This document shows, piece after piece, positions 29,533-39,460 of a stretch of DNA of 64,000 nt; the stretch's first letter is position 1, and every line of letters begins with the position of its first letter. This stretch comes from Streptococcus oralis. GTDB lineage: Bacteria > Bacillota > Bacilli > Lactobacillales > Streptococcaceae. The stretch is taken from positions 1 to 64,000 of the forward strand of contig NZ_KQ969521.1 in the NCBI RefSeq assembly GCF_001578935.1, given 5' to 3'. Below the pieces are notes generated by a model that was given only the letters and a program-made list of their open reading frames with translations, was not told where the DNA came from and searched no databases. Made by a program: the position numbers and the translations under genes.

Positions 29533-29563
29533 TTGACTTGGAGTCAACTCTAAGGGTTATAAT
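29533..29563 (+). promoter_or_regulatory. MerR-type promoter with NmlR operator
   Basis: TTGACT (29533-29538) and TATAAT (29558-29563) are 19 bp apart, the overlong spacing characteristic of MerR-controlled promoters. The near-perfect dyad CTTGGAGTCAACTCTAAG (29537-29554) fills the spacer. This agrees with the known NmlR operator form. Confidence 0.9.
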
Positions 29564-29614
29564 AGAAGAGTGAGGTGATTAAAACCGTCGTCCGATACTG
29601 GAAAGGAGTTAGAT

Positions 29615-29971
29615 ATGAACATTAAATCTGCTAGTCAAACACTAGGGCTATCTGCTGATACCATTCGCTACTACGAACGTATCGGGCTGGTACCGCCCAT
29701 CACGCGGTCGGCTGCGGGTATCCGTGACTTTCAGGAGTCCGACATGGAGGCTCTCGAATTCGTCAAGTGCTTTCGGTCAGCAGGTGTCTCAGTAGAGAGT
29801 TTGGTAGCCTACATGGCCCTCTATCAAGAGGGGGAGGCCACAAAATCTGCTCGCCTAGACATCTTGCTGGATGAACGCGACAAGCTCGCCCAGCGCATCA
29901 GCGAATTAGAGACCGCCCTTCATCGACTCGATTACAAAATTACTTACTATCAAAAGGAGACAGCTAAATGA
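29615..29971 (+). CDS. nmlR: NmlR, MerR-family carbonyl/NO stress regulator
   Basis: A 118-residue MerR-type regulator with winged helix at 1-70 (ASQTLGLSADTIRYYERIGLVPP) and a coiled-coil dimerisation helix (LDILLDERDKLAQRISELETAL). It has one cysteine, Cys52 in FVKCFRSAG, at the position reported as functional in pneumococcal NmlR. It controls its own promoter and adhC, which overlaps its stop by an ATGA. It defends against aldehydes and nitric oxide. Confidence 0.93.
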   Translation: MNIKSASQTLGLSADTIRYYERIGLVPPITRSAAGIRDFQESDMEALEFVKCFRSAGVSVESLVAYMALYQEGEATKSARLDILLDERDKLAQRISELETALHRLDYKITYYQKETAK

Positions 29972-31011
29972 AATCAGCTATTTACACCCAAGCAGGCCAA
30001 GTCGGTCTGACAGATATTGACCGCCCTCAACTGCAGGCGGCAGATGATGCCATTATCCGGATTGTCCGCACCTGTGTCTGTGGCTCTGACCTATGGAGCT
30101 ACCGCAATCCTGACATCGAAGAAGGCCATGGTAACAGTGGTCACGAAGCTATTGGGATTGTCGAAGAAGTGGGCGATGCCATAACGACTGTAAAACCTGG
30201 GGACTTTGTCGTCGCACCTTTCACGCATGGTTGTGGCCAATGTGATGCCTGCCGTGCCGGATTTGACGGCTCTTGTGACCGCCATCAGGGCGGAGATAAC
30301 TTCTCAGGTGGGGTCCAAGCTGAGTATATTCGCTTCCAACATGCAGAGTGGTCATTGATTAAAATTCCTGGCCAACCGTCTGACTACACTGAAGGCATGC
30401 TTAAATCCTTCTTGACCTTGGCAGATGTTATGCCGACAGGTTACCATGCTGCGCGTGTGGCCGATGTCAAACCGGGTGACCGGGTGGTCGTTATCGGTGA
30501 CGGAGCCGTTGGCCAATGTGCTGTCATTGCGGCCAAGATGCGAGGGGCTTCTCAGATTGTCTTGATGAGCCGTCACAAAGACCGCCAAGAGATGGCTTTG
30601 GCATCTGGTGCGACAGCAGTAGTCGCCGAACGTGGCGAAGAAGGCATTGCCAAAGTCCGTGAAATCGTGGGTGGCAACGGTGCAGACGTCGCTCTGGAAT
30701 GCGTCGGTACCGAAGCGGCCATCGACCAAGCTCTGGGTGTACTCCACAATGGAGGCCGGGTCGGCTTTGTTGGTGTGCCTCATTACGACAAAACACCGCT
30801 AGGTTCAACCTTCGCCCAAAACACCATCGTCGGTGGAGGACCAGCCTCTGTTACCACTTATGTCAAAGATGGGCTCCTTAAAGCTGTTCTTGATGGAGAC
30901 ATCAATCCAGGACGGGTCTTTACCAATACCTACAAGCTCTCAGACATCAACCAAGCCTACAAAGACATGGACGACCGCAAGTCCATTAAATCTATGTTGG
31001 TAGTGGAGTAG
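29968..31011 (+). CDS. adhC: AdhC, zinc-dependent alcohol dehydrogenase
   Basis: A 347-residue medium-chain dehydrogenase. The catalytic zinc ligands appear as Cys in TCVCGSDLW and His-Glu in GHGNSGHEAIG; the structural zinc lobe is GCGQCDACRAGFDGSC; and the NAD fold begins VVVIGDGAVGQCAVIAA. In the pneumococcus this partner of nmlR is linked to S-nitrosoglutathione and aldehyde resistance. Translation is coupled to nmlR, with AAAGGAGA inside the nmlR end. Confidence 0.93.
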   Translation: MKSAIYTQAGQVGLTDIDRPQLQAADDAIIRIVRTCVCGSDLWSYRNPDIEEGHGNSGHEAIGIVEEVGDAITTVKPGDFVVAPFTHGCGQCDACRAGFDGSCDRHQGGDNFSGGVQAEYIRFQHAEWSLIKIPGQPSDYTEGMLKSFLTLADVMPTGYHAARVADVKPGDRVVVIGDGAVGQCAVIAAKMRGASQIVLMSRHKDRQEMALASGATAVVAERGEEGIAKVREIVGGNGADVALECVGTEAAIDQALGVLHNGGRVGFVGVPHYDKTPLGSTFAQNTIVGGGPASVTTYVKDGLLKAVLDGDINPGRVFTNTYKLSDINQAYKDMDDRKSIKSMLVVE

Positions 31012-31013
31012 CG

Positions 31014-31164
31014 AAAAACTCACGAGGCTGGGAAAAAAAGTCTCTGGAATCAGAAAAACGCATAGTATTAGGTATTGAAAAACCTTGATGCTATGCGTTT
31101 TATTGTGGGGATATTTACTTCATTTTCTCCTGAAATTGAGTTTTTGCCCAGCCTCGTGAGTTTT

Positions 31165-31166
<2 letters not shown>
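31014..31166. repeat. Long nested inverted repeat between adhC and galR
   Basis: The outer arms AAAAACTCACGAGGCTGGG (31014-31032) and CCCAGCCTCGTGAGTTTTT (31147-31165) match perfectly over 19 bp. Inside is a second hairpin, AAAACGCATAG (31055-31065) with CTATGCGTTTT (31091-31101). It can act as a terminator for both convergent genes, and the right arm touches the galR stop codon. The nested design and length of about 150 bp suggest a dispersed repeat family, which I cannot name with certainty. Confidence 0.8.
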
Positions 31167-32196
<1,030 letters not shown>

Positions 32197-32249
32197 TCAT
32201 ATTTTTTCTGTTTTTTACCGATAGTTTAGTAAAAATTCAGTAAAAAGGA

Positions 32250-32278
32250 TTGACCTTGGCAAATCCCTTGGATACAAT
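32250..32278 (+). promoter_or_regulatory. Promoter of galKT
   Basis: TTGACC (32250-32255) and TACAAT (32273-32278) are 17 bp apart. Upstream, TTTAGTAAA (32225-32233) and a nearby second GTAAAA word (32240-32245) are candidate GalR half-sites. Confidence 0.8.
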
Positions 32279-32334
32279 AGAAGAAAATGATTACACGTTG
32301 AGATGACTTAACGGACAGTCAAAGGAGAATTCAT

Positions 32335-33513
32335 ATGACACAAGATCTTACTACTGAAGCCCTTCGCAAAGACTTTCTTGCGGTTTTTGGTCAAGAAGCA
32401 GACCAAACTTTCTTTTCACCAGGGCGGATCAATCTGATTGGTGAACACACAGACTACAACGGTGGGCACGTATTTCCAGCGGCTATTTCCTTGGGAACAT
32501 ACGGTGCAGCTCGCAAGCGAGATGACCAAGTTTTGCGCTTTTACTCAGCTAACTTTGAAGACAAGGGCATTATCGAAGTGCCTCTAGCAGATCTCAAATT
32601 TGAAAAAGAGCACAGCTGGACTAACTATCCAAAAGGGGTTCTTCATTTCTTGCAAGAAGCTGGACACGTGATTGACAAAGGGTTTGATTTTTATGTTTAC
32701 GGGAATATCCCAAATGGTGCCGGCTTGTCTTCATCCGCTTCCTTGGAACTTTTGACAGGAGTGGTGGCAGAGCATCTCTTTGATTTAAAATTAGCCCGTT
32801 TGGATTTGGTTAAAATTGGAAAACAAACAGAGAACAACTTTATCGGAGTCAACTCTGGTATCATGGACCAGTTTGCTATCGGTATGGGGGCAGACCAACG
32901 TGCTATTTACCTAGATACCAACACCTTGGAGTATGACTTGGTGCCACTTGATTTGAAGGACAATGTTGTCGTCATCATGAACACCAACAAACGCCGTGAA
33001 CTAGCAGACTCTAAATACAATGAACGTCGTGCTGAGTGTGAAAAAGCAGTGGAAGAATTGCAAGCTGCCTTGGATATTCAGACCTTGGGTGAGTTGGATG
33101 AGTGGACCTTTGACCAATATAGCTATCTGATTAAAGACGAAAATCGCTTAAAACGTGCTCGCCATGCTGTACTTGAAAACCAACGTACTCTTAAAGCTCA
33201 AACAGCTCTTCAAGCAGGAGATTTGGAAACATTTGGTCGCTTGATGAATGCATCACACGTTTCTCTAGAGCATGACTATGAAGTAACTGGCTTGGAATTG
33301 GATACCCTCGTTCATACTGCTTGGGCTCAGGAAGGTGTTCTCGGTGCTCGTATGACAGGGGCTGGTTTTGGTGGCTGTGCCATTGCTTTGGTGCAAAAAG
33401 ATGTTGTTGAGTCCTTTAAGGAAGCTGTGGGCAAGCACTACGAGGAAGTCGTTGGATACGCTCCAAGCTTCTATATCGCTGAAGTTGCAGGTGGCACTCG
33501 CGTCCTTGACTAG
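32335..33513 (+). CDS. galK: GalK, galactokinase
   Basis: A 392-residue GHMP kinase that phosphorylates galactose to galactose-1-phosphate, first step of the Leloir pathway. Motifs are the galactokinase signature [19 protein letters not shown] (about 28-46), the ATP loop [15 protein letters not shown] (about 127-141) and the C-terminal [16 protein letters not shown]. The start follows AAAGGAG. galT begins 18 nt after its stop. Substrate galactose would also come from Aga action on raffinose. Confidence 0.96.
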   Translation: MTQDLTTEALRKDFLAVFGQEADQTFFSPGRINLIGEHTDYNGGHVFPAAISLGTYGAARKRDDQVLRFYSANFEDKGIIEVPLADLKFEKEHSWTNYPKGVLHFLQEAGHVIDKGFDFYVYGNIPNGAGLSSSASLELLTGVVAEHLFDLKLARLDLVKIGKQTENNFIGVNSGIMDQFAIGMGADQRAIYLDTNTLEYDLVPLDLKDNVVVIMNTNKRRELADSKYNERRAECEKAVEELQAALDIQTLGELDEWTFDQYSYLIKDENRLKRARHAVLENQRTLKAQTALQAGDLETFGRLMNASHVSLEHDYEVTGLELDTLVHTAWAQEGVLGARMTGAGFGGCAIALVQKDVVESFKEAVGKHYEEVVGYAPSFYIAEVAGGTRVLD

Positions 33514-33531
33514 TCAAAAGGAGGCTCTATC

Positions 33532-35013
33532 GTGACCTTAGTAGAACAATTTGTAACACACGTCATTGCAGAAAGTACCTTTGAGGAAATGGATCGCATC
33601 TACCTGACCAATCGCGTTTTAGCACTGGTGGGAGATGGAGTTCTCGATGTTGAGACTGACCCAGATAACTTGATTGACCTTAAAGATCAGCTTGTTGAGG
33701 AGGCGGTTCGATTAGAGACGATTGAGGATAGTCAGGCTGCACGTGAAATCCTCGGTGCTGAACTAATGGATTTGGTGACCCCTTGTCCAAGTCAAGTCAA
33801 TCGTGATTTCTGGGCAACTTACGACCAGTCACCAGAGCAGGCGATAGCGGATTTTTACCAACTCAGCCAGAAAAATGACTACATTAAGCTCAAGGCCATT
33901 GCTAAAAATATTGCTTATCGTGTTCCATCTGACTACGGAGAACTTGAGATTACCATCAACCTCTCTAAGCCTGAAAAGGATCCGAAAGAGATTGCGGCGG
34001 CTAAGTTGGTGCAAGCTAGCAATTATCCCCAGTGTCAGCTTTGTATAGAGAACGAGGGTTACCATGGTCGGGTTAACCACCCAGCTCGTAGCAATCACCG
34101 CATTATCCGTTTCGAAATGGCGGATCAGGAGTGGGGCTTCCAGTATTCACCTTATGCCTACTTTAATGAGCACTGTATCTTCTTAGACGGCCAGCACCGT
34201 CCCATGGCTATTAGTCGTCAGAGCTTTGAGCGTCTGCTGGCTATCGTAGAGCAGTTTCCAGGCTATTTTGCGGGTTCAAATGCCGACCTGCCAATCGTGG
34301 GGGGTTCTATTCTCACCCATGACCACTATCAGGGAGGCCGTCACGTGTTTCCTATGGAAATCGCTCCTCTGCAAAAGACTTTCCGATTTGCTGGTTTTGA
34401 GCAGATCAAGGCTGGGATTGTCAAGTGGCCTATGTCAGTGCTACGTTTGACCTCGGATTCTAAAGAGGATTTGATTAACTTGGCGGATAAAATCTTGCAA
34501 GCTTGGCGCCAGTATTCAGACCCTGCAGTGCAAATTTTGGCAGAGACAGACGGGACACCGCATCACACCATCACACCGATTGCTCGCAAACGCGATGGTC
34601 AGTTTGAGTTGGACTTGGTTTTGCGAGACAATCAAACCTCAGAGGAGCACCCCGATGGCATCTATCATCCGCATAAGGATGTCCAACATATCAAGAAGGA
34701 AAATATCGGCTTGATTGAGGTCATGGGCTTGGCTATCCTGCCACCACGTCTGAAAGCGGAAGTGGAGCAAGTTGCTAGCTACCTCGTGGGAGATGGTGAT
34801 ATAGTTGCCGACTATCATCAGGAATGGGCAGACCAACTCAAAGCTCAACATCCAGACATAACAGATAAAGAAAAAGCCCTTGAAATCGTCAAAGACTCTG
34901 TAGGTGCTATCTTTGCGCGTGTTTTGGAGGACGCAGGAGTTTATAAGCAGACGGAGCAAGGACAGGCAGCCTTTATGCGATTTGTAGAGCAGGTCGGAAT
35001 TTTGCCAGACTAG
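33532..35013 (+). CDS. galT: GalT, UDP-glucose-hexose-1-phosphate uridylyltransferase (class II)
   Basis: A 493-residue class II GalT, the Firmicute form about 150 residues longer than the E. coli type. It exchanges UMP between UDP-glucose and galactose-1-phosphate. Family features include [30 protein letters not shown] and [19 protein letters not shown], where the histidines form the nucleotidyl-transfer site. The start is GTG at 33532 with AAAGGAGG just upstream. It is in one operon with galK; galE is not in this window. Confidence 0.95.
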   Translation: MTLVEQFVTHVIAESTFEEMDRIYLTNRVLALVGDGVLDVETDPDNLIDLKDQLVEEAVRLETIEDSQAAREILGAELMDLVTPCPSQVNRDFWATYDQSPEQAIADFYQLSQKNDYIKLKAIAKNIAYRVPSDYGELEITINLSKPEKDPKEIAAAKLVQASNYPQCQLCIENEGYHGRVNHPARSNHRIIRFEMADQEWGFQYSPYAYFNEHCIFLDGQHRPMAISRQSFERLLAIVEQFPGYFAGSNADLPIVGGSILTHDHYQGGRHVFPMEIAPLQKTFRFAGFEQIKAGIVKWPMSVLRLTSDSKEDLINLADKILQAWRQYSDPAVQILAETDGTPHHTITPIARKRDGQFELDLVLRDNQTSEEHPDGIYHPHKDVQHIKKENIGLIEVMGLAILPPRLKAEVEQVASYLVGDGDIVADYHQEWADQLKAQHPDITDKEKALEIVKDSVGAIFARVLEDAGVYKQTEQGQAAFMRFVEQVGILPD

Positions 35014-35082
35014 GAGCTTTCTCCTTGCACAGTCCTATAAAAAGTAGTATCATAGTGTCGTTTGAAAACTCAGGAGGAAATG

Positions 35083-35487
35083 ATGAAAGATTTTCATTTT
35101 GACGCTATATCTGCCTTTGAAAATTACGAAATAGAAAAAATGAGAGATGGTCATGTTGTGGTGACGACAAAAGTAGTGGACTCGTCGCTCAACTACTATG
35201 GCAATGCCCATGGTGGCTATCTCTTTACCCTTTGTGACCAGATCAGTGGTTTGGTGGTCATTTCACTAGGACTTGATGGAGTGACGCTCCAATCCTCTAT
35301 CAACTACCTCAAGGCTGGAAAACTCGACGATGTGCTGACTATTAAAGGAGAATGTGTCCATCATGGACGCACAACCTGTGTGGTAGATGTGGATATTACC
35401 AATCAAGAAGGCAGAAATGTCTGCAAAGCAACCTTTACCATGTTTGTCACAGGCCAGCGGTCAGAAGACAGACAGGTGAGGATATAA
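35083..35487 (+). CDS. PaaI-type hotdog thioesterase
   Basis: A 134-residue hotdog-fold protein with the PaaI/YbgC-type active loop NYYGNAHGGYLFTLCDQISG near residues 38-57, and the strand GVTLQSSINYLKAGKLDDVL. It probably hydrolyses an acyl-CoA. ATG 35083 has AGGAGG 5 nt before it; ATG 35080 is too close to it. It may be cotranscribed with or follow gal genes, but it has a terminator of its own and then a BOX repeat. Confidence 0.85.
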   Translation: MKDFHFDAISAFENYEIEKMRDGHVVVTTKVVDSSLNYYGNAHGGYLFTLCDQISGLVVISLGLDGVTLQSSINYLKAGKLDDVLTIKGECVHHGRTTCVVDVDITNQEGRNVCKATFTMFVTGQRSEDRQVRI

Positions 35488-35494
35488 AGAAAGG

Positions 35495-35525
35495 TGAGTG
35501 AGATAAATTTATCTCGCTCATTTTT
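35495..35525 (+). terminator. Terminator after the thioesterase gene
   Basis: A 13-bp inverted repeat TGAGTGAGATAAA/TTTATCTCGCTCA followed by TTTTT. Confidence 0.85.
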
Positions 35526-35628
35526 GGTCTATGAGATATGTTAGAAGCAAATATTAAAGAGAGTGATGAAATACAAAGGGAAGAGGTACCTATATGTGGT
35601 ATACTAGTTATGGTAGATTTTAATTACT

Positions 35629-35782
35629 TATACTCTTCGAAAATCTCTTCAAACCACGTCAGCGTTGCCTTACCGTATATATGTGACTGACTTCGTCAGT
35701 CTTATCTACAACCTCAAAACAGTGTTTTGAGCAGCTTGCGGCTAGCTTCCTAGTTTGCTCTTTGATTTTCATTGAGTATTAT
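35629..35782 (+). repeat. BOX element (boxA-boxB-boxC)
   Basis: It opens TATACTCTTCGAAAATCTC (boxA), has one boxB unit with GACTTCGTCAGTCTTATCTA and AAAACAGTGTTTTGAG, and closes GATTTTCATTGAGTATTA (boxC). It lies 37 nt before dpnC and downstream of an extended -10 box TGGTATACT (35597-35605), so any transcript from that promoter carries the BOX as a folded leader. Confidence 0.95.
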
Positions 35783-35818
35783 ATCGAGTGAATTCTCATA
35801 TTAGTGAGGAATTTTTAA

Positions 35819-36583
35819 ATGGAATTACACTTTAATTTAGAATTAGTAGAAACCTATAAAAGTAATAGCCAAAAGGCACGTATCTTAACGGAAGATTGGG
35901 TTTATCGTCAGTCTTATTGCCCTAATTGTGGGAACAATCCCTTAAATCATTTTGAAAATAATCGTCCTGTAGCAGATTTTTACTGTAATCATTGTAGTGA
36001 GGAGTTTGAACTAAAGAGCAAAAAAGGAAATTTTTCATCAACAATCAATGATGGTGCTTATGCAACGATGATGGAGCGTGTTCAGGCAGATAATAATCCT
36101 AATTTCTTTTTTTTGACTTACACAAAAAAATTTGAGGTAAATAATTTTCTGGTCCTTCCAAAGCAATTTGTTACACCGAAATCAATTATTCAAAGGAAGC
36201 CACTTGCACCAACTACCAGACGAGCAGGTTGGATTGGTTGTAACATAGATTTATCGCAAGTACCTTCTAAAGGAAGAATATTTCTTGTGCAAAATGGGCA
36301 AGTTAGGGATCCAGAAAAAGTTACAAAAGAATTTAAGCAAAGTTTATTTTTAAGGAAAAATTCTTTTTCAGCAAGAGGTTGGACAATAGAAATTCTAAAT
36401 TGTATAGATAAGATAGAGGGTTCAGAATTTACCCTTGAAGATATGTATCGTTTTGAAAGTGACCTAAAAAATATCTTTGTTAAGAACAATCATATCAAAG
36501 AAAAAATTCGGCAACAGCTTCAAATATTAAGATACAAAGAAATAATAGAATTTAAAGGTAGAGGAAAGTATCGGAAATTATGA
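35819..36583 (+). CDS. dpnC: DpnI type IIM restriction endonuclease
   Basis: A 254-residue enzyme whose sequence I recognise as DpnI almost throughout. It cleaves GATC only when the adenine is methylated. The N-terminal catalytic part is a PD-(D/E)XK fold with a four-cysteine zinc site (SYCPNCGNNPLNHF and DFYCNHCSEEFELKSKKG, the latter holding the ELK catalytic residues), and the C-terminal 70 residues form the winged helix that also reads methylated DNA. No methyltransferase is present, as expected for a DpnI cassette. GAGGA lies 8 nt upstream. The place between the thioesterase gene and pbuX is the same as in pneumococcal strains. Confidence 0.97.
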   Translation: MELHFNLELVETYKSNSQKARILTEDWVYRQSYCPNCGNNPLNHFENNRPVADFYCNHCSEEFELKSKKGNFSSTINDGAYATMMERVQADNNPNFFFLTYTKKFEVNNFLVLPKQFVTPKSIIQRKPLAPTTRRAGWIGCNIDLSQVPSKGRIFLVQNGQVRDPEKVTKEFKQSLFLRKNSFSARGWTIEILNCIDKIEGSEFTLEDMYRFESDLKNIFVKNNHIKEKIRQQLQILRYKEIIEFKGRGKYRKL

Positions 36584-36786
36584 AAATGAAACAACTTATT
36601 GCACCAGAAGAGGTGTATGATTTCTTAAAAGTCATCTGGCCTGATTATGAAACAGAGAGTAATTATGAAAACTTATGTGTAATGGTTTATACTTTATCAG
36701 ACCCTGATTGTGTGAGGTGGTTATCTGAAAATATGGAGTTTGGTAATGAGGAACAACTTTCTTTATTGGGCATAGATTATTGCTAA
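36580..36786 (+). CDS. Small DpnI-cassette protein, function unknown
   Basis: A 68-residue acidic protein (IAPEEVYDFLKVIWPDYETESNY...). Its ATG overlaps the dpnC stop (ATGA), so it is translationally coupled to the endonuclease and belongs to the cassette. I recognise no domain. It could help folding, assist control of DpnI or be part of the reading frame described as dpnD in other strains. Confidence 0.75.
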   Translation: MKMKQLIAPEEVYDFLKVIWPDYETESNYENLCVMVYTLSDPDCVRWLSENMEFGNEEQLSLLGIDYC

Positions 36787-36815
36787 TAAGTGAGTTAATT
36801 GGAGAGAAACTTAAG

Positions 36816-36983
36816 ATGAAAAAGTATACCATAGAAATTACTGAAACTCTAACCCGTTTAGTGAGTATAGAAGCTGAAGACGAGTATGAAGCGGAACGTA
36901 TTGTAAGAGAAAAGTATAAGAATGGTGAAATTGTTCTTGATGCAGATGATTTTCAGGACTATGACACTAGTATATATGAGTAG
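36816..36983 (+). CDS. dpnD: DpnD/PcfM-like small protein
   Basis: A 55-residue protein, KKYTIEITETLTRLVSIEA followed by an acidic helix and DADDFQDYDTS, matching the DpnD/PcfM family pattern of a two-stranded N-terminus and acidic tail. GGAGAG precedes ATG 36816; the frame extends to 36780 without a site. It is the last gene of the DpnI cassette. The role of DpnD is not established. Confidence 0.75.
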   Translation: MKKYTIEITETLTRLVSIEAEDEYEAERIVREKYKNGEIVLDADDFQDYDTSIYE

Positions 36984-37003
36984 ATATTTTTATTTTGTCA
37001 CAC

Positions 37004-37028
37004 AAAAAAGAGGCTCGCACCTCTTTTT
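37004..37028. terminator. Bidirectional terminator between dpnD and pbuX
   Basis: The inverted repeat AAAAAGAGG/CCTCTTTTT with a 6-nt loop serves both convergent transcripts. Confidence 0.85.
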
Positions 37029-37029
37029 C

Positions 37030-38292
37030 TTATTTCTTTTTCCGGTTTAATACTGCATTGAGTACAATGGCGAGTAGGCTGGCTACGACGATTCCATTTG
37101 AGAAGAACATTTGGAAGGCTGTCGGCATGCTGACAAAGAGATTGCTATTGTTGAGTCCGACACCTGCAGCGATTGAGACAGCTGCGATAAGGAAGTTGTG
37201 TTCATTGTTAGCAAAGTCAACTCGGGCGACGATCTGCATCCCTTGAAGAGAAACAAAACCAAACATCACCAGCATGGCACCACCGAGAACAGGGCTCGGA
37301 ATGATTTGGGCGAGGGCACCAAACTTAGGAAGGAGTCCAAGGAGGACTAGGAAACCAGCTGCGTAGTAGATTGGCAGACGGGTCTTGATACCTGACAATT
37401 TAACCAAACCAACGTTTTGTGAAAATCCTGTATAAGGGAAGGTGTTAAAGATTCCTCCGAGAAGTACAGCTAGACCTTCTGCACGATAACCGTTGCGCAG
37501 GCGCGTGCTGTCGATTGGGTCATTGGTAATATCAGACAAGGCCAGGTAAACACCAGTGGATTCAACCATAGACACCGTTGCAATGATACACATCATGACA
37601 ATAGAGGAGATTTCAAAAGTTGGTACACCAAAGTAGAGGGGAGTTGGAACATGGACAAGCGGTGCTGCAGCCACAGGAGAGAAGTCAACCAAGCCCATGG
37701 TAGCAGCAATGGCGGTTCCAACAACCAGACCAATCAAAATGGAGATAGATTTGATAAATCCTTTGGTAAAGATGTTAATCAAGAGGATAATTAGAACAGT
37801 TATGGCTGCAAGCAAGAGACTTTGACCAGTTGGCTCTGGGACATTATTTCCCATGTTTCCGATAGCGACAGGAATTAAGGTCAATCCAATTGTGGTAATG
37901 ACAGAGCCTGTTACGATAGATGGGAAGAGATTGGCAACTTTTGAGAAAATGCCTGAAATTAGAACCACATAAATCCCTGAAACGATAAGGGCACCAAACA
38001 TAGCTCCGCTACCGTGACTTTGTCCAATCATAATTAAGGGAGCAACCGACTGGAAGGCAACTCCGAGAACAACTGGTAGTCCAATCCCAAAGTATTTGTT
38101 GAGTTGGAGTTGGAGGAAGGTGGCCACCCCACACATGAAGATATCTGTGGAGATCAGGTAGGTCAACTGCTCAGCTGAATAGCCAAGGGCTGTCGCAATC
38201 ATGATAGGAACCAGGATAGAACCTGAGTACATGGCTAATAAGTGCTGCAAGCCAAGAACGGCTGCTTGTGAATGTTTTTCTTGTTTTTGCAT
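37030..38292 (-). CDS. pbuX: PbuX, xanthine permease (NCS2 family)
   Basis: A 420-residue purine transporter with about fourteen membrane segments. It shows the N-terminal QHLLAMYSGSILVPIMIA and the family motif region around NTFPYTGFSQNVGLVKLSGI with QNVG, where substrate-contacting residues lie. It imports xanthine. The start overlaps the xpt stop (TAATG), so it is translationally coupled, and both are governed by the riboswitch far upstream. Confidence 0.95.
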   Translation of the reverse strand: MQKQEKHSQAAVLGLQHLLAMYSGSILVPIMIATALGYSAEQLTYLISTDIFMCGVATFLQLQLNKYFGIGLPVVLGVAFQSVAPLIMIGQSHGSGAMFGALIVSGIYVVLISGIFSKVANLFPSIVTGSVITTIGLTLIPVAIGNMGNNVPEPTGQSLLLAAITVLIILLINIFTKGFIKSISILIGLVVGTAIAATMGLVDFSPVAAAPLVHVPTPLYFGVPTFEISSIVMMCIIATVSMVESTGVYLALSDITNDPIDSTRLRNGYRAEGLAVLLGGIFNTFPYTGFSQNVGLVKLSGIKTRLPIYYAAGFLVLLGLLPKFGALAQIIPSPVLGGAMLVMFGFVSLQGMQIVARVDFANNEHNFLIAAVSIAAGVGLNNSNLFVSMPTAFQMFFSNGIVVASLLAIVLNAVLNRKKK

Positions 38293-38873
38293 TAGAGATC
38301 TGCCTCCTTAAATACGACCTGACCATTTTCGAAACGATCCAAGCGAGCCAGTGATAGGACTGGATACCCTGCTTTTTCAAGCAAATTACGACCATCCTGG
38401 AAAGATTTTTCAATCACGATACCAATCGCTTCGACTTTTGCTCCAGCTTGTTCGATGATTTGGATCAAGCCTTTGGCAGCTTGGCCATTAGCAAGGAAAT
38501 CATCTACAATCAAGACCTTGTCCTCTGGTGATAGGAATTTTCCAGCGATGGAAACGGTGCTGGTCACCTGTTTGGTAAAGGAGTAGACTTCTGCAGTCAA
38601 GATTCCTTCATTCATGGTGATGTTTTTAGCTTTCTTGGCGAAAATCATGGGAACGTTTAAGGTTTCAGCTGTAAAAATGGCTGGGGCAATGCCTGAAGCT
38701 TCTATAGTCACGACCTTGGTAATGCCAGCAGAAGCGAATTTTTCCGCGAATACCTTACCAATCTCTCGCATCAAGCTAAAGTCAACTTGGTGGGTTAAAA
38801 AGGAATCCACCTTGAGGATGTTGTCCCCCAAGATATGCCCATCCTCGAGGATACGTTCTTCTAATAATTTCAT
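38292..38873 (-). CDS. xpt: Xpt, xanthine phosphoribosyltransferase
   Basis: A 193-residue type I phosphoribosyltransferase that makes XMP from xanthine and PRPP. The PRPP loop is [17 protein letters not shown] (about 127-143), and the N-terminus [26 protein letters not shown] is typical for Xpt. AGGAGG precedes the start. It is salvage partner of PbuX. Confidence 0.96.
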   Translation of the reverse strand: MKLLEERILEDGHILGDNILKVDSFLTHQVDFSLMREIGKVFAEKFASAGITKVVTIEASGIAPAIFTAETLNVPMIFAKKAKNITMNEGILTAEVYSFTKQVTSTVSIAGKFLSPEDKVLIVDDFLANGQAAKGLIQIIEQAGAKVEAIGIVIEKSFQDGRNLLEKAGYPVLSLARLDRFENGQVVFKEADL

Positions 38874-38945
38874 AAGACCTCCTAAAGTCTAAAAGCCAGT
38901 TTACTTGTTGGTTAAATGTTTCTATAGTGAACCAGTTTGCTAGTA

Positions 38946-39118
38946 CTATATATTTGATAAAACTAGTACGAGCGAAGCGAGTTTTATCAAATATTTCCCG
39001 CCGTAGTGGTATCATAGACAATAATCTTGTTATTGTCTATGACGGGATTTTTGAGACTTTTGGCTCAAAAATTAGGGATGAAATTCCGAAGGAAGTTGCT
39101 CCCGTCCGCACTAATTAA
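38946..39118. repeat. Structured insert in the xpt leader
   Basis: About 170 bp made almost wholly of hairpins: a 15-bp arm pair (ATATTTGATAAAACT, 38949-38964, with AGTTTTATCAAATAT, 38980-38994), a 12-bp pair (CATAGACAATAA 39013-39024 with TTATTGTCTATG 39030-39041) and an 8-bp pair (TTTTTGAG 39048-39055 with CTCAAAAA 39064-39071). It lies between the riboswitch terminator and xpt. Its make-up resembles streptococcal small dispersed repeats, but it is not a BOX and I cannot name it. A frame through it ending DEIPKEVAPVRTN may be a remnant of a coding tail. Confidence 0.65.
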
Positions 39119-39175
39119 GGGAAATATTAAAAATATTTAGTTTACACTTAAAGGCGTGCTTTAACAAAAATATTC

Positions 39176-39208
39176 AAAAAGGACCTACTTAATCCCCTAA
39201 GTAAGTCC
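39176..39208 (-). terminator. Attenuator terminator of the purine riboswitch
   Basis: On the minus strand, stem GGACTTACTTA/TAAGTAGGTCC is followed by TTTTT, about 40 nt after the aptamer. It should form when guanine-type ligand is bound, stopping xpt-pbuX transcription. Confidence 0.85.
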
Positions 39209-39247
39209 CCAAAATAGGCATGTCCAACACCATACCTTCAGCTGACA

Positions 39248-39312
39248 TACTCATTGTTAGGTGTTCCGGCACCTTGTAGAAACGTCGTGCCAATTCACGA
39301 CATAAACAAGTA
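39248..39312 (-). promoter_or_regulatory. Purine (guanine-type) riboswitch aptamer
   Basis: Read on the minus strand: P1 TACTTGTT pairs with AATGAGTA (with wobble pairs); P2 is GTCGTG/CACGAC with loop AATTGG; the joining strand GTTTCTACA is the purine hallmark; P3 is AGGTG/CACCT with loop CCGGAA, whose CC can kiss GG of the first loop; and J3/1 is AAC, with a C that suggests guanine or xanthine/hypoxanthine rather than adenine. It heads xpt-pbuX, the classic target. Recognised from structure, not a covariance search. Confidence 0.88.
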
Positions 39313-39416
39313 AAATGATATTCAATTTTAAATAGGCTGACGCCAATGTTTTTATTTTACACTAATTAACTTTATAAATCAAATATTTTGTTAGGAAATA
39401 GATCGTAAAAACGAAC

Positions 39417-39452
39417 GAAAAAGACTACAACGCTAGATAGTATTGTAGCCTT
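39417..39452 (-). terminator. Terminator of exoA/VOC transcript
   Basis: The stem GGCTACAA/TTGTAGTC on the minus strand is followed by TTTTTC. It separates the VOC gene from the xpt leader. Confidence 0.8.
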
Positions 39453-39460
39453 TTATTCTT

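Noticed and set aside
38927..39118. A 63-codon frame across the xpt leader insert, ending DEIPKEVAPVRTN
   Set aside because: The same bases form several perfect hairpins and no ribosome site precedes the frame. The C-terminal part might be a relic, but a working gene is not supported.
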